DNA of 64,000 nt from Nocardioides sp. (GCF_030019515.1 NZ_JASEEQ010000003.1:1-64000); one strand, 5' to 3'. Shown: positions 8,638 to 18,210, counted from the stretch's first letter. Translations and numbers: made by a program. Notes: a model not told the origin generated them from the letters alone.

Positions 8638-9525
8638 TCAGTCCCCCGACTCCGGGACAGCCGACTCCGGGACGATCGCGACCGGGCACGTGGCGTGCTC
8701 GAGCACCGCGTTGGCGATCGAGCCGTAGAGCAGGGTCGTCAGCGTGCCGCCGTGGTGGGCGCCGACCACGACCAGGTCCATCCGCTGCGAGGCCCGGACC
8801 AGGCGCTCGTCGGCCATCCCCCGGACCAGCTCGGTGCGTGCCTGGACCTCGGGGAACCTCTCGCCCAGGCCGGCGAGCGACTCGGCGAGCACCAGCCGGA
8901 CGTCGCTGGCCACGGGCTCCTCCTCGGTGGCCGGCCGGGCGTCCCAGAAGCAGTGCATGATCGTCAGCGGCAGCCGGTGCAGCGCGGCCTGCCGGTAGGC
9001 GAACTCGAGGGTCGCCAGCGAGCGGTCGGTGCCGTCGGCGCCGACCAGGACGCCGTTGCGGACCGTGCCCGGGTTGCCGGGCCGGACCACGACGACCGGG
9101 CACCTGGCCTCCCGCGACACCGCGAGGCTCACCGAGCCCAGGAGCAGGGTCTTGATCGGCCCGCGCCCCCGGGAGCCGACCACCACCATGGCGGCCTGCT
9201 CGGAGAGCTCGAGCAAGGTGACCCGGGCGTCGGACGTCCGGAGGACCTGGTGCACCACGAGGTCGGGGGCACGCCGCGCGACCTGCTCGCGGGCCTGGTC
9301 GAGCATCACCTCGGCGTCGGCCTGGAGGGCCTCGAGCACCACGCGGTGGTCGAGGCCGACCGGGTCGACCCAGACAGAACCGGAGGGGTCCACGCCGTGC
9401 GCCAGGGTCAGCTGGCGGGACTCCAGCTGCGCCTGGTCGATCGCCCACTCGAGGGCCCGCTCGGCCGACGGCGAGCCGTCCAGGCCGACGACGACGCTCC
9501 CCGAGGGAATCGCGGTGGTCTCCAT
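8638..9525 (-). CDS. tandem-domain universal stress protein
   Basis: A 295-residue protein with two UspA domains. The first has a perfect ATP-binding signature, GSRGRGPIKTLLLGS (G-x2-G-x9-G-S). In the second, GAHHGGTLTTLLYGS, the second glycine is replaced by His, so the two sites may differ. It leads a two-gene operon with the CBS-pair protein three bases downstream and is divergent from the pyridoxamine-oxidase-like gene. A degenerate DosR-like site lies 36-49 bases upstream. Family knowledge suggests a role in growth arrest or energy limitation. Confidence 0.88.
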   Translation of the reverse strand: METTAIPSGSVVVGLDGSPSAERALEWAIDQAQLESRQLTLAHGVDPSGSVWVDPVGLDHRVVLEALQADAEVMLDQAREQVARRAPDLVVHQVLRTSDARVTLLELSEQAAMVVVGSRGRGPIKTLLLGSVSLAVSREARCPVVVVRPGNPGTVRNGVLVGADGTDRSLATLEFAYRQAALHRLPLTIMHCFWDARPATEEEPVASDVRLVLAESLAGLGERFPEVQARTELVRGMADERLVRASQRMDLVVVGAHHGGTLTTLLYGSIANAVLEHATCPVAIVPESAVPESGD

Positions 9526-9560
9526 GGATCCACCGTGGGCCGGGGGGTCCGGAGCGAGTA

Positions 9561-9574
9561 GCGCCGAAGGCCCC
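9561..9574 (-). promoter_or_regulatory. weak DosR-box-like site
   Basis: On the minus strand it reads GGGGCCTTCGGCGC, which differs at two positions from a GGGACCTTCGGCCC-type DosR box. It sits between the divergent stress protein and pyridoxamine-oxidase-like genes. It is not a perfect palindrome, so it is only a candidate. Confidence 0.25.
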
Positions 9575-9670
9575 GCATGTCAGGACCATCGACCCTGCTG
9601 ACCCCAACGGCCCGTCGTCAGCATGGGGAGAACAGATTCCACCCGAGTTCCACCCGAGGGGGCCACCGCC

Positions 9671-10111
9671 GTGCCGGAAGCGATCGACCTGAGCCGCGAG
9701 GAGTGCGAGCGGTTGCTGCGCGCCGGCGTCGGCGGCAGGATCGCGCTCTCCTCCCCCAACGGGCCGCACATCGTGCCCGTCAACTACTCCGTGGTCGACG
9801 ACGCGATCGTGGTGCGCACCTCGCCGTACAGCGTGCTCGGCACCTACGGCCGCGACAGCATGCTCGCGTTCGAGGTCGACCAGTTCGACCACGACCGGCA
9901 GCGCGGCTGGAGCGTCGTGAGCCGCGGCCGCGGCGAGGTGGTGTCGGACGCCGAGGAGCTCGACCACATCCGCACCGTCTGGGAGCCGCGGCCGTGGGCG
10001 TCCGGGGCCCGGAGCCTGCACCTGCGGCTGCGGTGGACCGAGATCTCCGGCCGGCGGATCGGGTCCGGGTGGGACGTGGAGGCGGCGCTGCCCGTGCGGC
10101 GCTCGGTGTGA
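9671..10111 (+). CDS. pyridoxamine 5'-phosphate oxidase-fold flavin/deazaflavin protein
   Basis: A 146-residue split-barrel protein. The N-terminus LSREECERLLRAGVGGRIALS and the block PHIVPVNYSVVDDAIVVRT are typical of the actinobacterial PNPOx-like families that bind FMN or F420. The substrate cannot be predicted. I prefer the GTG at 9671 because GAGGGGG lies eight bases upstream; an in-frame ATG at 9623 would add 16 residues but has no ribosome binding site. It is divergent from the stress protein/CBS operon and 32 bases upstream of the sensor kinase gene on the same strand, so it may be co-transcribed with the kinase. Confidence 0.83.
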   Translation: MPEAIDLSREECERLLRAGVGGRIALSSPNGPHIVPVNYSVVDDAIVVRTSPYSVLGTYGRDSMLAFEVDQFDHDRQRGWSVVSRGRGEVVSDAEELDHIRTVWEPRPWASGARSLHLRLRWTEISGRRIGSGWDVEAALPVRRSV

Positions 10112-10143
10112 TCGAACCTGGGACGGCGCGGCAGACTAGAGGC

Positions 10144-11718
10144 GTGACGTCCGAGCACGACGGGGTGCTGTCCGCCTCGACGCGAGCGCTGCTGGACGCG
10201 GTCGCCGCGATCTCCTCCGACCTGGACCTGCGCTCGGTGCTGGCCCGCATCGTCGAGGCCGCGACCCGGCTCACCGACGCGCGGTACGGCGCTCTCGGCG
10301 TGGTCGGCAGCGGGTCGCTGCTCGTCGAGTTCGTGACGACCGGTGTCGACGACGCCGAGCGCGCCCTGATCGGCGACCCGCCCCACGGGCAGGGGATCCT
10401 CGGGCTGCTGATCCGCGAACCGGAGCCGCTCCGGCTCGACGACCTCACCGAGCACCCGCAGTCGGCCGGGTTCCCGCCGCACCACCCGACGATGCGCTCC
10501 TTCCTCGGGGTGCCGGTCCGGATCCGGGGCACCGTCTTCGGCAACCTCTACCTCACCGAGAAGTCCGGCGGCGGGGCGTTCACCCCCGAGGACCAGCTGC
10601 TGGTCGAGTCGCTCGCGAGCACGGCCGGGTTCGTGATCGACAACGCCCGCGCCTACGGCCTCAGCGAGCGCCGGCGCCAGTGGCTCGAGGCGTCCGCCGA
10701 GCTCACCGAGACGCTGCAGCCGCCGATCGAGCTCGGCCGGGCGCTGAGCCAGGTCGCCCGCTCGGCGCGCTCGATGAGCGGTGCGATCGCCGCGTCGGTC
10801 CTCCGCCTGGACAACGGCACCCCCGTGCACACCACGTCGGTCGACCCCGCCGACGCCGACCGGGTCGCCGGCAAGCTGGAGCTGCTGGGGGACGAGGTCT
10901 GGCCGCGGGGCGACGACTCCCCGGTCGGCCGGGCCATCGGTGACCTGGAGGCGCTCCTGGTGCCGTTGCGCACCCACCTGGTCGGCAGTGGGCTGCTGGT
11001 GCTGCTGTTCGAGGGCGGCACCCCGCCCCCGGCCATCGACGAGCGCGCCCTGCTCACGTCCTTCGCCGACCAGGCCGCGCTCGCGCTGGACCGGGCCCAG
11101 GCCATCGAGGACCGCGCCGAGCTGGCCGTCACCTCCGATCGGGAGCGGATCGCCCGGGACCTGCACGACCTGGTGATCCAGCGGCTCTTCGCCACCGGGC
11201 TGCAGCTCCAGGGCACGGTATCGATGGCCACCAGCCCGGAGCTGGCCGCGCGCATCGACGAGGCGGTGGTCGCGCTCGACATGACCATCAAGGACATCCG
11301 CGGCACGATCTTCGAGCTCCAGCACCGCGGGCACGCGCCGTCGCTGCGCGCCGACCTGCGTCAGCTCGCGCGGGAGTACGCGCCGCTGCTGAAGTTCGAC
11401 CCCACCGTGACGACCGTCGGTCCGGTCGACACCGCCGTCCCGCCCGAGGTCCGCGAGCAGCTGCTGCCGGTGCTGCGCGAGGCGCTCTCGAACCTGGCCC
11501 GGCACGCCGCCGCGGATCGCGCCGAGATCGAGCTGGCCGCCGACGAGCGCGAGGTGCGGCTCACCGTGCTGGACAACGGCGTCGGCCTCGATGCGCTCCA
11601 CGCCGAGAGCGGGCTGCGCAACGCCCGCCGCCGCGCGACCGCCCTCGGCGGCTCCTTCGAGCTCGGCCCGCGCCAGCCGCGCGGCACCTCGTTCGTATGG
11701 CGCGTGCCGCTGCGTTGA
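10144..11718 (+). CDS. devS: DevS/DosT-like GAF sensor histidine kinase
   Basis: A 524-residue sensor kinase of the NarL class with two GAF domains (about 25-165 and 185-325), a HisKA_3 dimerization box DRERIARDLHDLVIQRLF with phospho-acceptor H341, and a C-terminal HATPase domain (LREALSNLARHA, then DNGVGL). The first GAF domain closely resembles mycobacterial DevS/DosT: VDARYGA-like, RLDDLTEHP and HHPTMRSFLGVPVR. H114 aligns with the proximal haem ligand (H149 of DevS), so oxygen, NO, CO or redox sensing is likely. It has a shorter N-terminus than DevS. The GTG start follows a CAGACT -10-like element at leaderless spacing. It is convergent with its likely partner, the DevR-like regulator. 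Confidence 0.88.
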   Translation: MTSEHDGVLSASTRALLDAVAAISSDLDLRSVLARIVEAATRLTDARYGALGVVGSGSLLVEFVTTGVDDAERALIGDPPHGQGILGLLIREPEPLRLDDLTEHPQSAGFPPHHPTMRSFLGVPVRIRGTVFGNLYLTEKSGGGAFTPEDQLLVESLASTAGFVIDNARAYGLSERRRQWLEASAELTETLQPPIELGRALSQVARSARSMSGAIAASVLRLDNGTPVHTTSVDPADADRVAGKLELLGDEVWPRGDDSPVGRAIGDLEALLVPLRTHLVGSGLLVLLFEGGTPPPAIDERALLTSFADQAALALDRAQAIEDRAELAVTSDRERIARDLHDLVIQRLFATGLQLQGTVSMATSPELAARIDEAVVALDMTIKDIRGTIFELQHRGHAPSLRADLRQLAREYAPLLKFDPTVTTVGPVDTAVPPEVREQLLPVLREALSNLARHAAADRAEIELAADEREVRLTVLDNGVGLDALHAESGLRNARRRATALGGSFELGPRQPRGTSFVWRVPLR

Positions 11719-11754
11719 CCCGCCCCAGAGCCTCGGCCGGGTCGTCGCCGGAGG

Positions 11755-12405
11755 TCAGCTGCCGAGCAGCTTGCTGGCGAGCACCGCGGCCTGGGTGCGG
11801 CGCTCGAGGCCCAGCTTGGCAAGGATGCTGGAGACGTAGTTCTTCACGGTCTTCTCGGCGAGATACATCCGCTCGCCGATCTGCCGGTTCGTCAGGCCCT
11901 CGGCGATGTAGCCGAGCAGCTTCAGCTCCTGCTCCGTCAGCTCGGCCAGCTCCGGAGCGGTCGTCGGTGGGTGCCGCACCCGCTCGAGCACCCGCGCGGT
12001 CAGCGTCGGGTCGATCAGCGAGTTGCCGGCCGCGACCTGGCGGATCGCCGAGACCAGGTCCGAGCCCTTGATCTCCTTGAGCACGTAGCCGGCGGCGCCG
12101 GCCATGATCGCCGCGAACAGCGCCTCGTCGTCGTCGTAGGAGGTCAGGATCAGCGCGGAGATGGTCGGGTCGACCGCGCGCACGGTGCGGCACACCTCGA
12201 TCCCCGATCCGTCGGGCAGCCGCGCGTCCAGGACGGCGACGTCCGGCCGGAGCGCCGGGATCCGGTTGCTGGCGTCCACCGCGGAGCCGGACTCGCCGAC
12301 GACCTCGATGTCACCAGAGCTCTCCAACAGCGCGCGCAGCCCCTGTCGAACGACCTCGTGGTCGTCGAGGAGGTAGACGCGGATCTTCTCCGGGCCCTCG
12401 GTCAT
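11755..12405 (-). CDS. devR: DevR/DosR-like NarL-family response regulator
   Basis: A 216-residue regulator. The receiver domain has the acidic pair D14/D15, phospho-acceptor D60 in VAVLDARLPDG, T88 and K110. The LuxR-type helix-turn-helix is at about 150-210, where EKTVKNYVSSILAKLGLERR matches DosR almost throughout. The ATG overlaps the stop of cydDC by four bases (ATGA at 12402-12405), so it is the last gene of the cyd operon. The operon promoter carries a DosR-type palindrome, which predicts positive autoregulation. The likely kinase is the convergent DevS-like protein next door. Confidence 0.9.
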   Translation of the reverse strand: MTEGPEKIRVYLLDDHEVVRQGLRALLESSGDIEVVGESGSAVDASNRIPALRPDVAVLDARLPDGSGIEVCRTVRAVDPTISALILTSYDDDEALFAAIMAGAAGYVLKEIKGSDLVSAIRQVAAGNSLIDPTLTARVLERVRHPPTTAPELAELTEQELKLLGYIAEGLTNRQIGERMYLAEKTVKNYVSSILAKLGLERRTQAAVLASKLLGS

Positions 12406-15400
12406 GCCCCTGTTCTATCAGTCCCCAGGTCGAGGACGCGGTCCACCCGGTCGAGACCGGCGTCCGCGTGCGTGATCCAGAGGACCGTGCGGCCCTCCTG
12501 GCCGTCCAGGACCTCGGCGGCGAGCGCCTCCGCGGTCGCCCCGTCGAGATGCGCCGCCGGCTCGTCGAGCACGAGCACCGGCTGGTCGGCGAGCAGCGAG
12601 CGAGCGATCGCGATCCGGGCCCGTTCGCCTCCGGAGACGCCGGCATGGCCGTCGCCGAGCCAGCTGCCGAGCCCGGCCGGCAGGGAGTCCAGCCAGTCGC
12701 CGAGCCGCGCGCGCCGCAGCGCGTCCTCGACCTCGGCGTCGCTGGCCTCGGGACGCGCCAGCCGCACGTTCTCGGCGAGGGTCGTGGCGAACACGTGCGG
12801 GTCGTCGTCGACCAGCCCGACGCTGCGGCGTACGTCGTCGAGCGCGATCTCCCGCAGCGAGCGGCGCCCCAGCACGACCCGGCCGCGCACCGGGTCGACG
12901 AACCGGAGCAGCAGCGAGGCCAGCGTGCTCTTCCCGGAACCGGTCGGGCCGACCACCGCCACCCGGTCGCCGGGACGCAGGTCGAGCGAGAGGTCCTCGA
13001 GCACGACCCGGTCCGCCCAGGCGGCCGACACCCGTTCGACTCCCACCCGGTCGCCACCGTCGGCGGGCACCGGATCCTCGGGATCGGCCACCGCCGGCGG
13101 GGTCGCCGCGATCCGGGCCAGCCGCGCCTCCGCCGCCCGGGTGCGGGCGGAGAGGGCGCCGGCGTCGGCGACCGACGAGGCCACCTCGGCGAGGGCCAGC
13201 GGCAGCAGCACCAGCAGCGCGAGCATCGGCCCGGACAGCGCGCCCTCGGCCACGAGGGGCGTCAACAGCCAGGCCATCACCGCGACCCCGGCCCCGGAGA
13301 CGGCCAGCACGACGGCCCGGGCCCAGGCCAGCCAGGTCGCCGCGGCGACGCCGGCGCGACCGAGCTCGTCGCTGACCGCGGACACCGAGGCGAGCGCGCG
13401 CCCCTCGGCCTGCCACATCGCCAGCTCGCTCGCGGTCTGGGTGACCTCGACGACGACCTCCGAGAGCCGCGCCCGGCTCTCGACCGCACGCCGTTCGGCG
13501 CGCGTGGCGCCCGCCCGGGCCAGCAGGTAGCCCAGTCCGCCGGCGGCCAGGCAGGTGCCCGCGACGACGGGGACCGACAGCGGCTCGATGATCGCGGCCA
13601 CCGCGAGCGCGATCGCCGCGACGGTGAGGGCGCCGCGCACCGGCATCCGGACCCGCAGCTCCCGGTCGAGCACGGAGTCCACGTCGTCGACGATCGCGGC
13701 CAGCACGTCGCCGCGGCGCCGGCCCAGCGCGCCGGGCGTGAGCGGTACGACGGCCTCGTAGACCCGGACCCGGCGCTCGGCGAGCACCCGGAGCACGACG
13801 TCGTGGGACCGGAGCCGCTCGACGTACCGCAGCACCGGCCGCGCGAGGCCGAAGGTCCGCACGCCGACGATGGCGACCATCAGGGTCAGCACGGCCGGCC
13901 GGTGCGAGGCCTGCACGATCAGCCAGCCGGCGGTCGCGGTGAGCGCGACCCCGGACGCGGAGGCCAGGCCACCGACCAGGGTCGGCAGCAGCAGGCCGCG
14001 CCGCCGCGGCTCGACGGCGGGCTCGGGTGGGGCGGGCCGCGCGGCCGCCGCGCCGACGGTGGGCACGGTCTCGGGCACCTCGGGCGGGGTGAGCGCGACG
14101 ACCCGGTCGGCCAGCGCGACCAGCGCCGGACGGTGGGCGACCACGACCACGGCGCGGGTGCGGCCGAGCTCCTGGACCGTGTCGGCGACCACCTGCTCGG
14201 TCAGCGGGTCCAGGTGCGCGGTCGGCTCGTCGAGCAGCACCCACGGCCGGTCGGCGAGGACGACCCGGGCCAGCGCGAGCCGGGCCCGCTCGCCGGCGGA
14301 GAGGGTGGCCCCGTCCTCGCCGAGCACGGTGTCGAGGCCCGCGGGCAGGTCGCGGACCCGCTCCTCCAGGGCGACCCGGCGCAGCGCGTCCCAGAGCCGG
14401 TGCTCATCGGCGTCGGGCACGGCGAGCCGGAGGTTGTCGGCCACGGTGCCCGCGACGAACACCGGGCGCTGCGGCAGCCACGCGATCCGGCGGCGGTCCG
14501 GGCCGCGGACCACCCCCGAGGTCGGCTCCAGCAGACCCGCGAGGACCGCGAGCAGCGTGGACTTGCCGCACCCGGACGGTCCGGTCAGGGCGGTCACGCC
14601 ACGGTCGGGCACGGTCAGGGTCACCTCCTCGAGGGCGGGGACGGCCCGACCAGGGCGCAGCACGGTCACGCCCTCCAGCGACATCGGCCCGGCCCGGCGT
14701 ACGCCGTCGGCCCGGTCCGGCTCCGCGACGAGCTCGCTGGCCGCCTCGAAGGTCGCGACCCCCTCCGCGGCGGCGTGGAACTCGGCGCCGACCCGCCGCA
14801 GCGGCCAGTAGGCCTCGGGGGCGAGCAGCAGGACGACCAGCGAGGTCTCCAGGTCGAGGCTGCCCTGCGCGAGCCGCAGGCCGACGGTGACCGCGACCAG
14901 CGCGACCGACAGGGTCGCCACCAGCTCGAGGATCGCCGAGGAGACGAACGCGATGCGCAGCGTGTCCATGGTCCGGCGCCGGTAGCGGTCGGTGACGGCG
15001 CGGATCGTCGCGGCCTGCGCTCCGGCCCGGCGGAACGCGACCAGCGTCGGCAACCCGCGCATCACGTCGAGGAAGTGGCCCGACAGCGAGGCCAGCGCGC
15101 GCCACTGCGACCGCGCCCGGTCCTGGGTCGCCAGGCCGACCAGGATGCCGAAGACGGGGATCAGCGGCAGCGTGCAGACCACGATCAGCGCGCTCATCGG
15201 GTCCTGCGTCGCGATCGCCACCAGCGTCACGCAGGGCAGCACGCCGGCGAGCACCAGCGCCGGCACGTAGCGGGTGAGGTAGGGCTCCGCCGCGCTCGCG
15301 CCCCGGGTCGCGAGGGTGGCCAGCTCACCGGAGGACCGCGCACCGTCGGAGCGCAGGATCGCGGCGACGACCCGGCGGCGTACGTCGGTGCCGACGACGG

Positions 15401-15647
15401 CGGCAGCCCGGGCGGCCATCGTGTCGGTGGTCCACCCGGTCAGCGACCGGGCCACGAACACCGCGACCACGAGGACCCCCCAGCGGCCGACCGGGCCGTC
15501 GTGCAGCGCGGCGAGGACGAGCTCGGTGACCACCCAGGCCTGGCCGACCAGCAGCACGCTGCCCACGACCCCCGCGGCCAGGACGACAGCGAGCTGACGC
15601 CGGGCCGGGGCGAGCTGACGCCTGATCCGGGGGTCGCCCGGCCTCAC
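12402..15647 (-). CDS. cydDC: fused CydD-CydC heterodimeric ABC exporter
   Basis: A 1081-residue fusion of two complete ABC half-transporters. It runs CydD membrane domain (about 15-310), ATPase 1 (Walker A GPSGCGKST near 356, signature LSAGERARLALAR), CydC membrane domain (about 545-840), ATPase 2 (Walker A GPTGSGKST near 900, signature VSGGERARIAIAR). CydDC exports glutathione or cysteine in E. coli and is needed to assemble cytochrome bd. A single fused polypeptide is also known in Streptomyces. The GTG is seven bases after the cydB stop, and the end overlaps the regulator gene. Confidence 0.93.
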   Translation of the reverse strand: MRPGDPRIRRQLAPARRQLAVVLAAGVVGSVLLVGQAWVVTELVLAALHDGPVGRWGVLVVAVFVARSLTGWTTDTMAARAAAVVGTDVRRRVVAAILRSDGARSSGELATLATRGASAAEPYLTRYVPALVLAGVLPCVTLVAIATQDPMSALIVVCTLPLIPVFGILVGLATQDRARSQWRALASLSGHFLDVMRGLPTLVAFRRAGAQAATIRAVTDRYRRRTMDTLRIAFVSSAILELVATLSVALVAVTVGLRLAQGSLDLETSLVVLLLAPEAYWPLRRVGAEFHAAAEGVATFEAASELVAEPDRADGVRRAGPMSLEGVTVLRPGRAVPALEEVTLTVPDRGVTALTGPSGCGKSTLLAVLAGLLEPTSGVVRGPDRRRIAWLPQRPVFVAGTVADNLRLAVPDADEHRLWDALRRVALEERVRDLPAGLDTVLGEDGATLSAGERARLALARVVLADRPWVLLDEPTAHLDPLTEQVVADTVQELGRTRAVVVVAHRPALVALADRVVALTPPEVPETVPTVGAAAARPAPPEPAVEPRRRGLLLPTLVGGLASASGVALTATAGWLIVQASHRPAVLTLMVAIVGVRTFGLARPVLRYVERLRSHDVVLRVLAERRVRVYEAVVPLTPGALGRRRGDVLAAIVDDVDSVLDRELRVRMPVRGALTVAAIALAVAAIIEPLSVPVVAGTCLAAGGLGYLLARAGATRAERRAVESRARLSEVVVEVTQTASELAMWQAEGRALASVSAVSDELGRAGVAAATWLAWARAVVLAVSGAGVAVMAWLLTPLVAEGALSGPMLALLVLLPLALAEVASSVADAGALSARTRAAEARLARIAATPPAVADPEDPVPADGGDRVGVERVSAAWADRVVLEDLSLDLRPGDRVAVVGPTGSGKSTLASLLLRFVDPVRGRVVLGRRSLREIALDDVRRSVGLVDDDPHVFATTLAENVRLARPEASDAEVEDALRRARLGDWLDSLPAGLGSWLGDGHAGVSGGERARIAIARSLLADQPVLVLDEPAAHLDGATAEALAAEVLDGQEGRTVLWITHADAGLDRVDRVLDLGTDRTGA

Positions 15648-15654
15648 GGCGCTC

Positions 15655-16683
15655 TCACGCCACGTTCTCCGGCGTGGACTCCAGCTCGGCCTCGGGGATG
15701 TGGTGCTCCGAGATCCGCCTGCGGAAGACCCAGTACGTCCACGCCTGGTAGGCGACCACGAGCGGGGTGAAGATCGCGGCCACGATCGTCATCACCTTGA
15801 GCGTGTAGTCCGTGGCGGCCGCGTTCGTGGCGGTGAGCGAGAACGCCGCGTCGGTGGTCGACGGCATCACGTCGGGGAACAGCGCGACGAACAGCCCGGC
15901 CACCGCGAGGGCGATCGTGACGAACGTGCCGAGGAATCCCCAGCCCTCACGCCCGGCTCGGGCCATGAGGACGCCGCCGACCAGGGCCGCTGCGGCCAGG
16001 ACGAAGAGCACCGCCGAGCCGGTGTTGCCGGTGTCGGCCTGCGTCCAGAGCAGGAACACCACGGCCGCCACGGCCGCACCCAGACCGAGCCGGACGCTCA
16101 GCCGGCGGGCCCGCAGCCGGATCTCGCCGTCGGTCTTCAGCGCGATGAACATCGCGCCGTGGGTGAGGAAGAGCAGCAGCGTCACGACGCCGCCGAGCAG
16201 GCCGAAGGGGTTCAGCAGCGTGAACAGGCTGCCGGTGAAGTCCTTGGTCTCGTCGATCGGCACGCCGCGCACGATGTTCGCGAACGCCACGCCCCACAGG
16301 ATCGCGGGCAGGAGCGACCCGACGATGATCGCCAGGTCCCAGCGGTTCCGCCAGGACTGCTCGGGGCGCTGGTGGCGGTACTCGAAGGCCAGGTTGCGCA
16401 CGATCAGCGCGACCAGGATCAGCAGCAGCGGCAGGTAGAACCCGCTGAACAGCGTCGCGTACCACTCGGGGAACGCCGCGAACGTCGCACCGCCCGCGGT
16501 CAGCACCCACACCTCGTTGCCGTCCCAGTGCGGGCCGATGGTGTTGATCAGCAGCCGTCGCTGGCGGTCGTTGCGGGCGAGCACCGGCAGCAGCATGCCG
16601 ACCCCGAAGTCGAAGCCCTCGAGGGTGAAGTAGCCGATCCAGAGAACGGCGATCAGAATGAACCAGACTGTGGTGAGCTCCAT
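15655..16683 (-). CDS. cydB: cytochrome bd ubiquinol/menaquinol oxidase subunit II
   Basis: A 342-residue integral membrane protein with about eight to nine helices, of usual family length. The hallmark N-terminus includes LWIGYFTLEGFDFGVGML followed by INTIGPHWDGNEVWVL. It pairs with CydA in the high-affinity terminal oxidase of the cytoplasmic membrane. It starts 15 bases after the cydA stop and is followed seven bases later by cydDC, all in one operon. The oxidase allows respiration at low oxygen, which fits control by a DosR-type regulator. Confidence 0.97.
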   Translation of the reverse strand: MELTTVWFILIAVLWIGYFTLEGFDFGVGMLLPVLARNDRQRRLLINTIGPHWDGNEVWVLTAGGATFAAFPEWYATLFSGFYLPLLLILVALIVRNLAFEYRHQRPEQSWRNRWDLAIIVGSLLPAILWGVAFANIVRGVPIDETKDFTGSLFTLLNPFGLLGGVVTLLLFLTHGAMFIALKTDGEIRLRARRLSVRLGLGAAVAAVVFLLWTQADTGNTGSAVLFVLAAAALVGGVLMARAGREGWGFLGTFVTIALAVAGLFVALFPDVMPSTTDAAFSLTATNAAATDYTLKVMTIVAAIFTPLVVAYQAWTYWVFRRRISEHHIPEAELESTPENVA

Positions 16684-16698
16684 CGATCCGTCTCTCGC

Positions 16699-18153
16699 TT
16701 AGTAGGCGAACGCCAGGGGTCGGTCCTCGTCCTCGTCGCTGCCGCGCAGCGTCGGGTCCGGAGGCTCCTCGAACGGGTCGGCGCCCTTCCTCACGTACTT
16801 GACCAGCAGGCCGACCTCGATCACCGCCAGCACGGCGTACAGGAGGGTCAGCACGACGATCGAGATCCAGGCCTCGAGCTGGCTCACCCCGGGCGAGACG
16901 CCGTGCGCGGTGGTCATCAGGCCGAACACCGCCCAGGGCTGACGGCCCATCTCGGTGAAGATCCAGCCGAAGGAGTTGGCGAGCACGGTGAGGACCGGGA
17001 GGCTGAGCACCATCGGCGCGAACCAGCGCGCGGTCGGCGCGCGGCCCTTGCGGGTCAGCCACAGCACCAGGGCGGCGCCGGCGGCCATCAGCAGGCCGAG
17101 TCCGATCATCAGGCGGAAGCTCCAGTAGGTGACGGGGATGTACGGCGTGTAGTCGCCCGGCGAGTAGTACGCCGCGCCGGGGTCCTGGCCGTAGGTCTGC
17201 TCGTACTCGGCACGCAGGTCGTTGATCCCCTCGACGGTGGCACCGGTGTCGCCCTCGGCGAGGAAGGACAGGACGCACGGGACGGTCAGCGACCACTTCT
17301 CGGTCTTGCCGTCGGGAGTGCCGATCGTGAAGATCGAGAACGGCGCGCAGCCGTCGGAGTCGGTCTGGTAGAGCGCCTCGGCCGCCGCCATCTTCATCGG
17401 CTGGACATCGGTCATGATCTTGCCCTGGATGTCGCCGCTGACGGCGACGCCGAGGCCGGCGACCAGCGCCACCCAGGCACCCAGCCGGATGCCCATGCGG
17501 TACATCGAGCGGTCCCGCTCGAAGCGCTTGTTGGCGTAGAGCCAGGCGCTGATGCCGAGGATGAAGGCCGCGGAGGTCATGTACGCCGCCAGGATCACGT
17601 GCGGGAACGTGATGAGCTGGACCTTGTTGGTCATCACGGCCCAGAAGTCGGTGAGCTCCGCGCGGCCGGTGTCGGGGTTGTACTCGTAGCCGACCGGGTG
17701 CTGCATCCACGAGTTGGCCGCCAGGATGAACCAGGCCGACGCGAGCGTGCCGAGGTGGACCAGCCACATGCAGCCGACGTGCAGCTTGCGCGGGAGCTTG
17801 TCCCACCCGAAGATCCACAGCCCGAGGAACGTGGACTCGAGGAAGAACGCGAGCAGCGCCTCGACGGCCAGCGGTGCGCCGAAGATGTCACCGACGAACC
17901 GGGAGTAGTCCGACCAGTTCATCCCGAACTGGAACTCCTGCACGATGCCGGTCACCAGGCCGAGCGCGAAGTTGATCAGCAGGAGCTTCCCGAAGAACTT
18001 CGCCAGCCGCAGCCACTCCGGCCGCGCCGTACGCAGCCAGTTGGTCTCCATCACGGCGACCAGCAGCGTCAGGCCGATGGTCAGGGGGACGAACAGGAAG
18101 TGGTAGACGGTGGTGATTCCGAACTGCCACCGTGCGACGTCGAGGATGTCCAC
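16699..18153 (-). CDS. cydA: cytochrome bd oxidase subunit I
   Basis: A 484-residue membrane protein of the short Q-loop class. Haem ligands are visible as H18 (TVYHFLF), H185 (FPHVILAAY) and M349 (SFRLMIGLG). Glutamates E98 and E106 lie in the helix VEALLAFFLE. The quinol-binding loop keeps K254 and E259 in QPMKMAAAE. The GRQPW motif is present near residue 403. The GTG has GAAGG eight bases upstream. A perfect DosR-like palindrome 58 bases upstream marks the promoter of the cydA-cydB-cydDC-devR operon. Confidence 0.97.
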   Translation of the reverse strand: MDILDVARWQFGITTVYHFLFVPLTIGLTLLVAVMETNWLRTARPEWLRLAKFFGKLLLINFALGLVTGIVQEFQFGMNWSDYSRFVGDIFGAPLAVEALLAFFLESTFLGLWIFGWDKLPRKLHVGCMWLVHLGTLASAWFILAANSWMQHPVGYEYNPDTGRAELTDFWAVMTNKVQLITFPHVILAAYMTSAAFILGISAWLYANKRFERDRSMYRMGIRLGAWVALVAGLGVAVSGDIQGKIMTDVQPMKMAAAEALYQTDSDGCAPFSIFTIGTPDGKTEKWSLTVPCVLSFLAEGDTGATVEGINDLRAEYEQTYGQDPGAAYYSPGDYTPYIPVTYWSFRLMIGLGLLMAAGAALVLWLTRKGRAPTARWFAPMVLSLPVLTVLANSFGWIFTEMGRQPWAVFGLMTTAHGVSPGVSQLEAWISIVVLTLLYAVLAVIEVGLLVKYVRKGADPFEEPPDPTLRGSDEDEDRPLAFAY

Positions 18154-18210
18154 GAGACGACCTTCGGACAGACCCTTGGCCCCTCGGCATGGTCTCTGGG
18201 CCCGAGGCTC

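Noticed and set aside
12468..15770. An 1100-codon plus-strand frame opposite cydDC
   Set aside because: The minus strand encodes both complete CydD and CydC with all ABC motifs; the other frame is low-complexity Gly/Arg/Gln.
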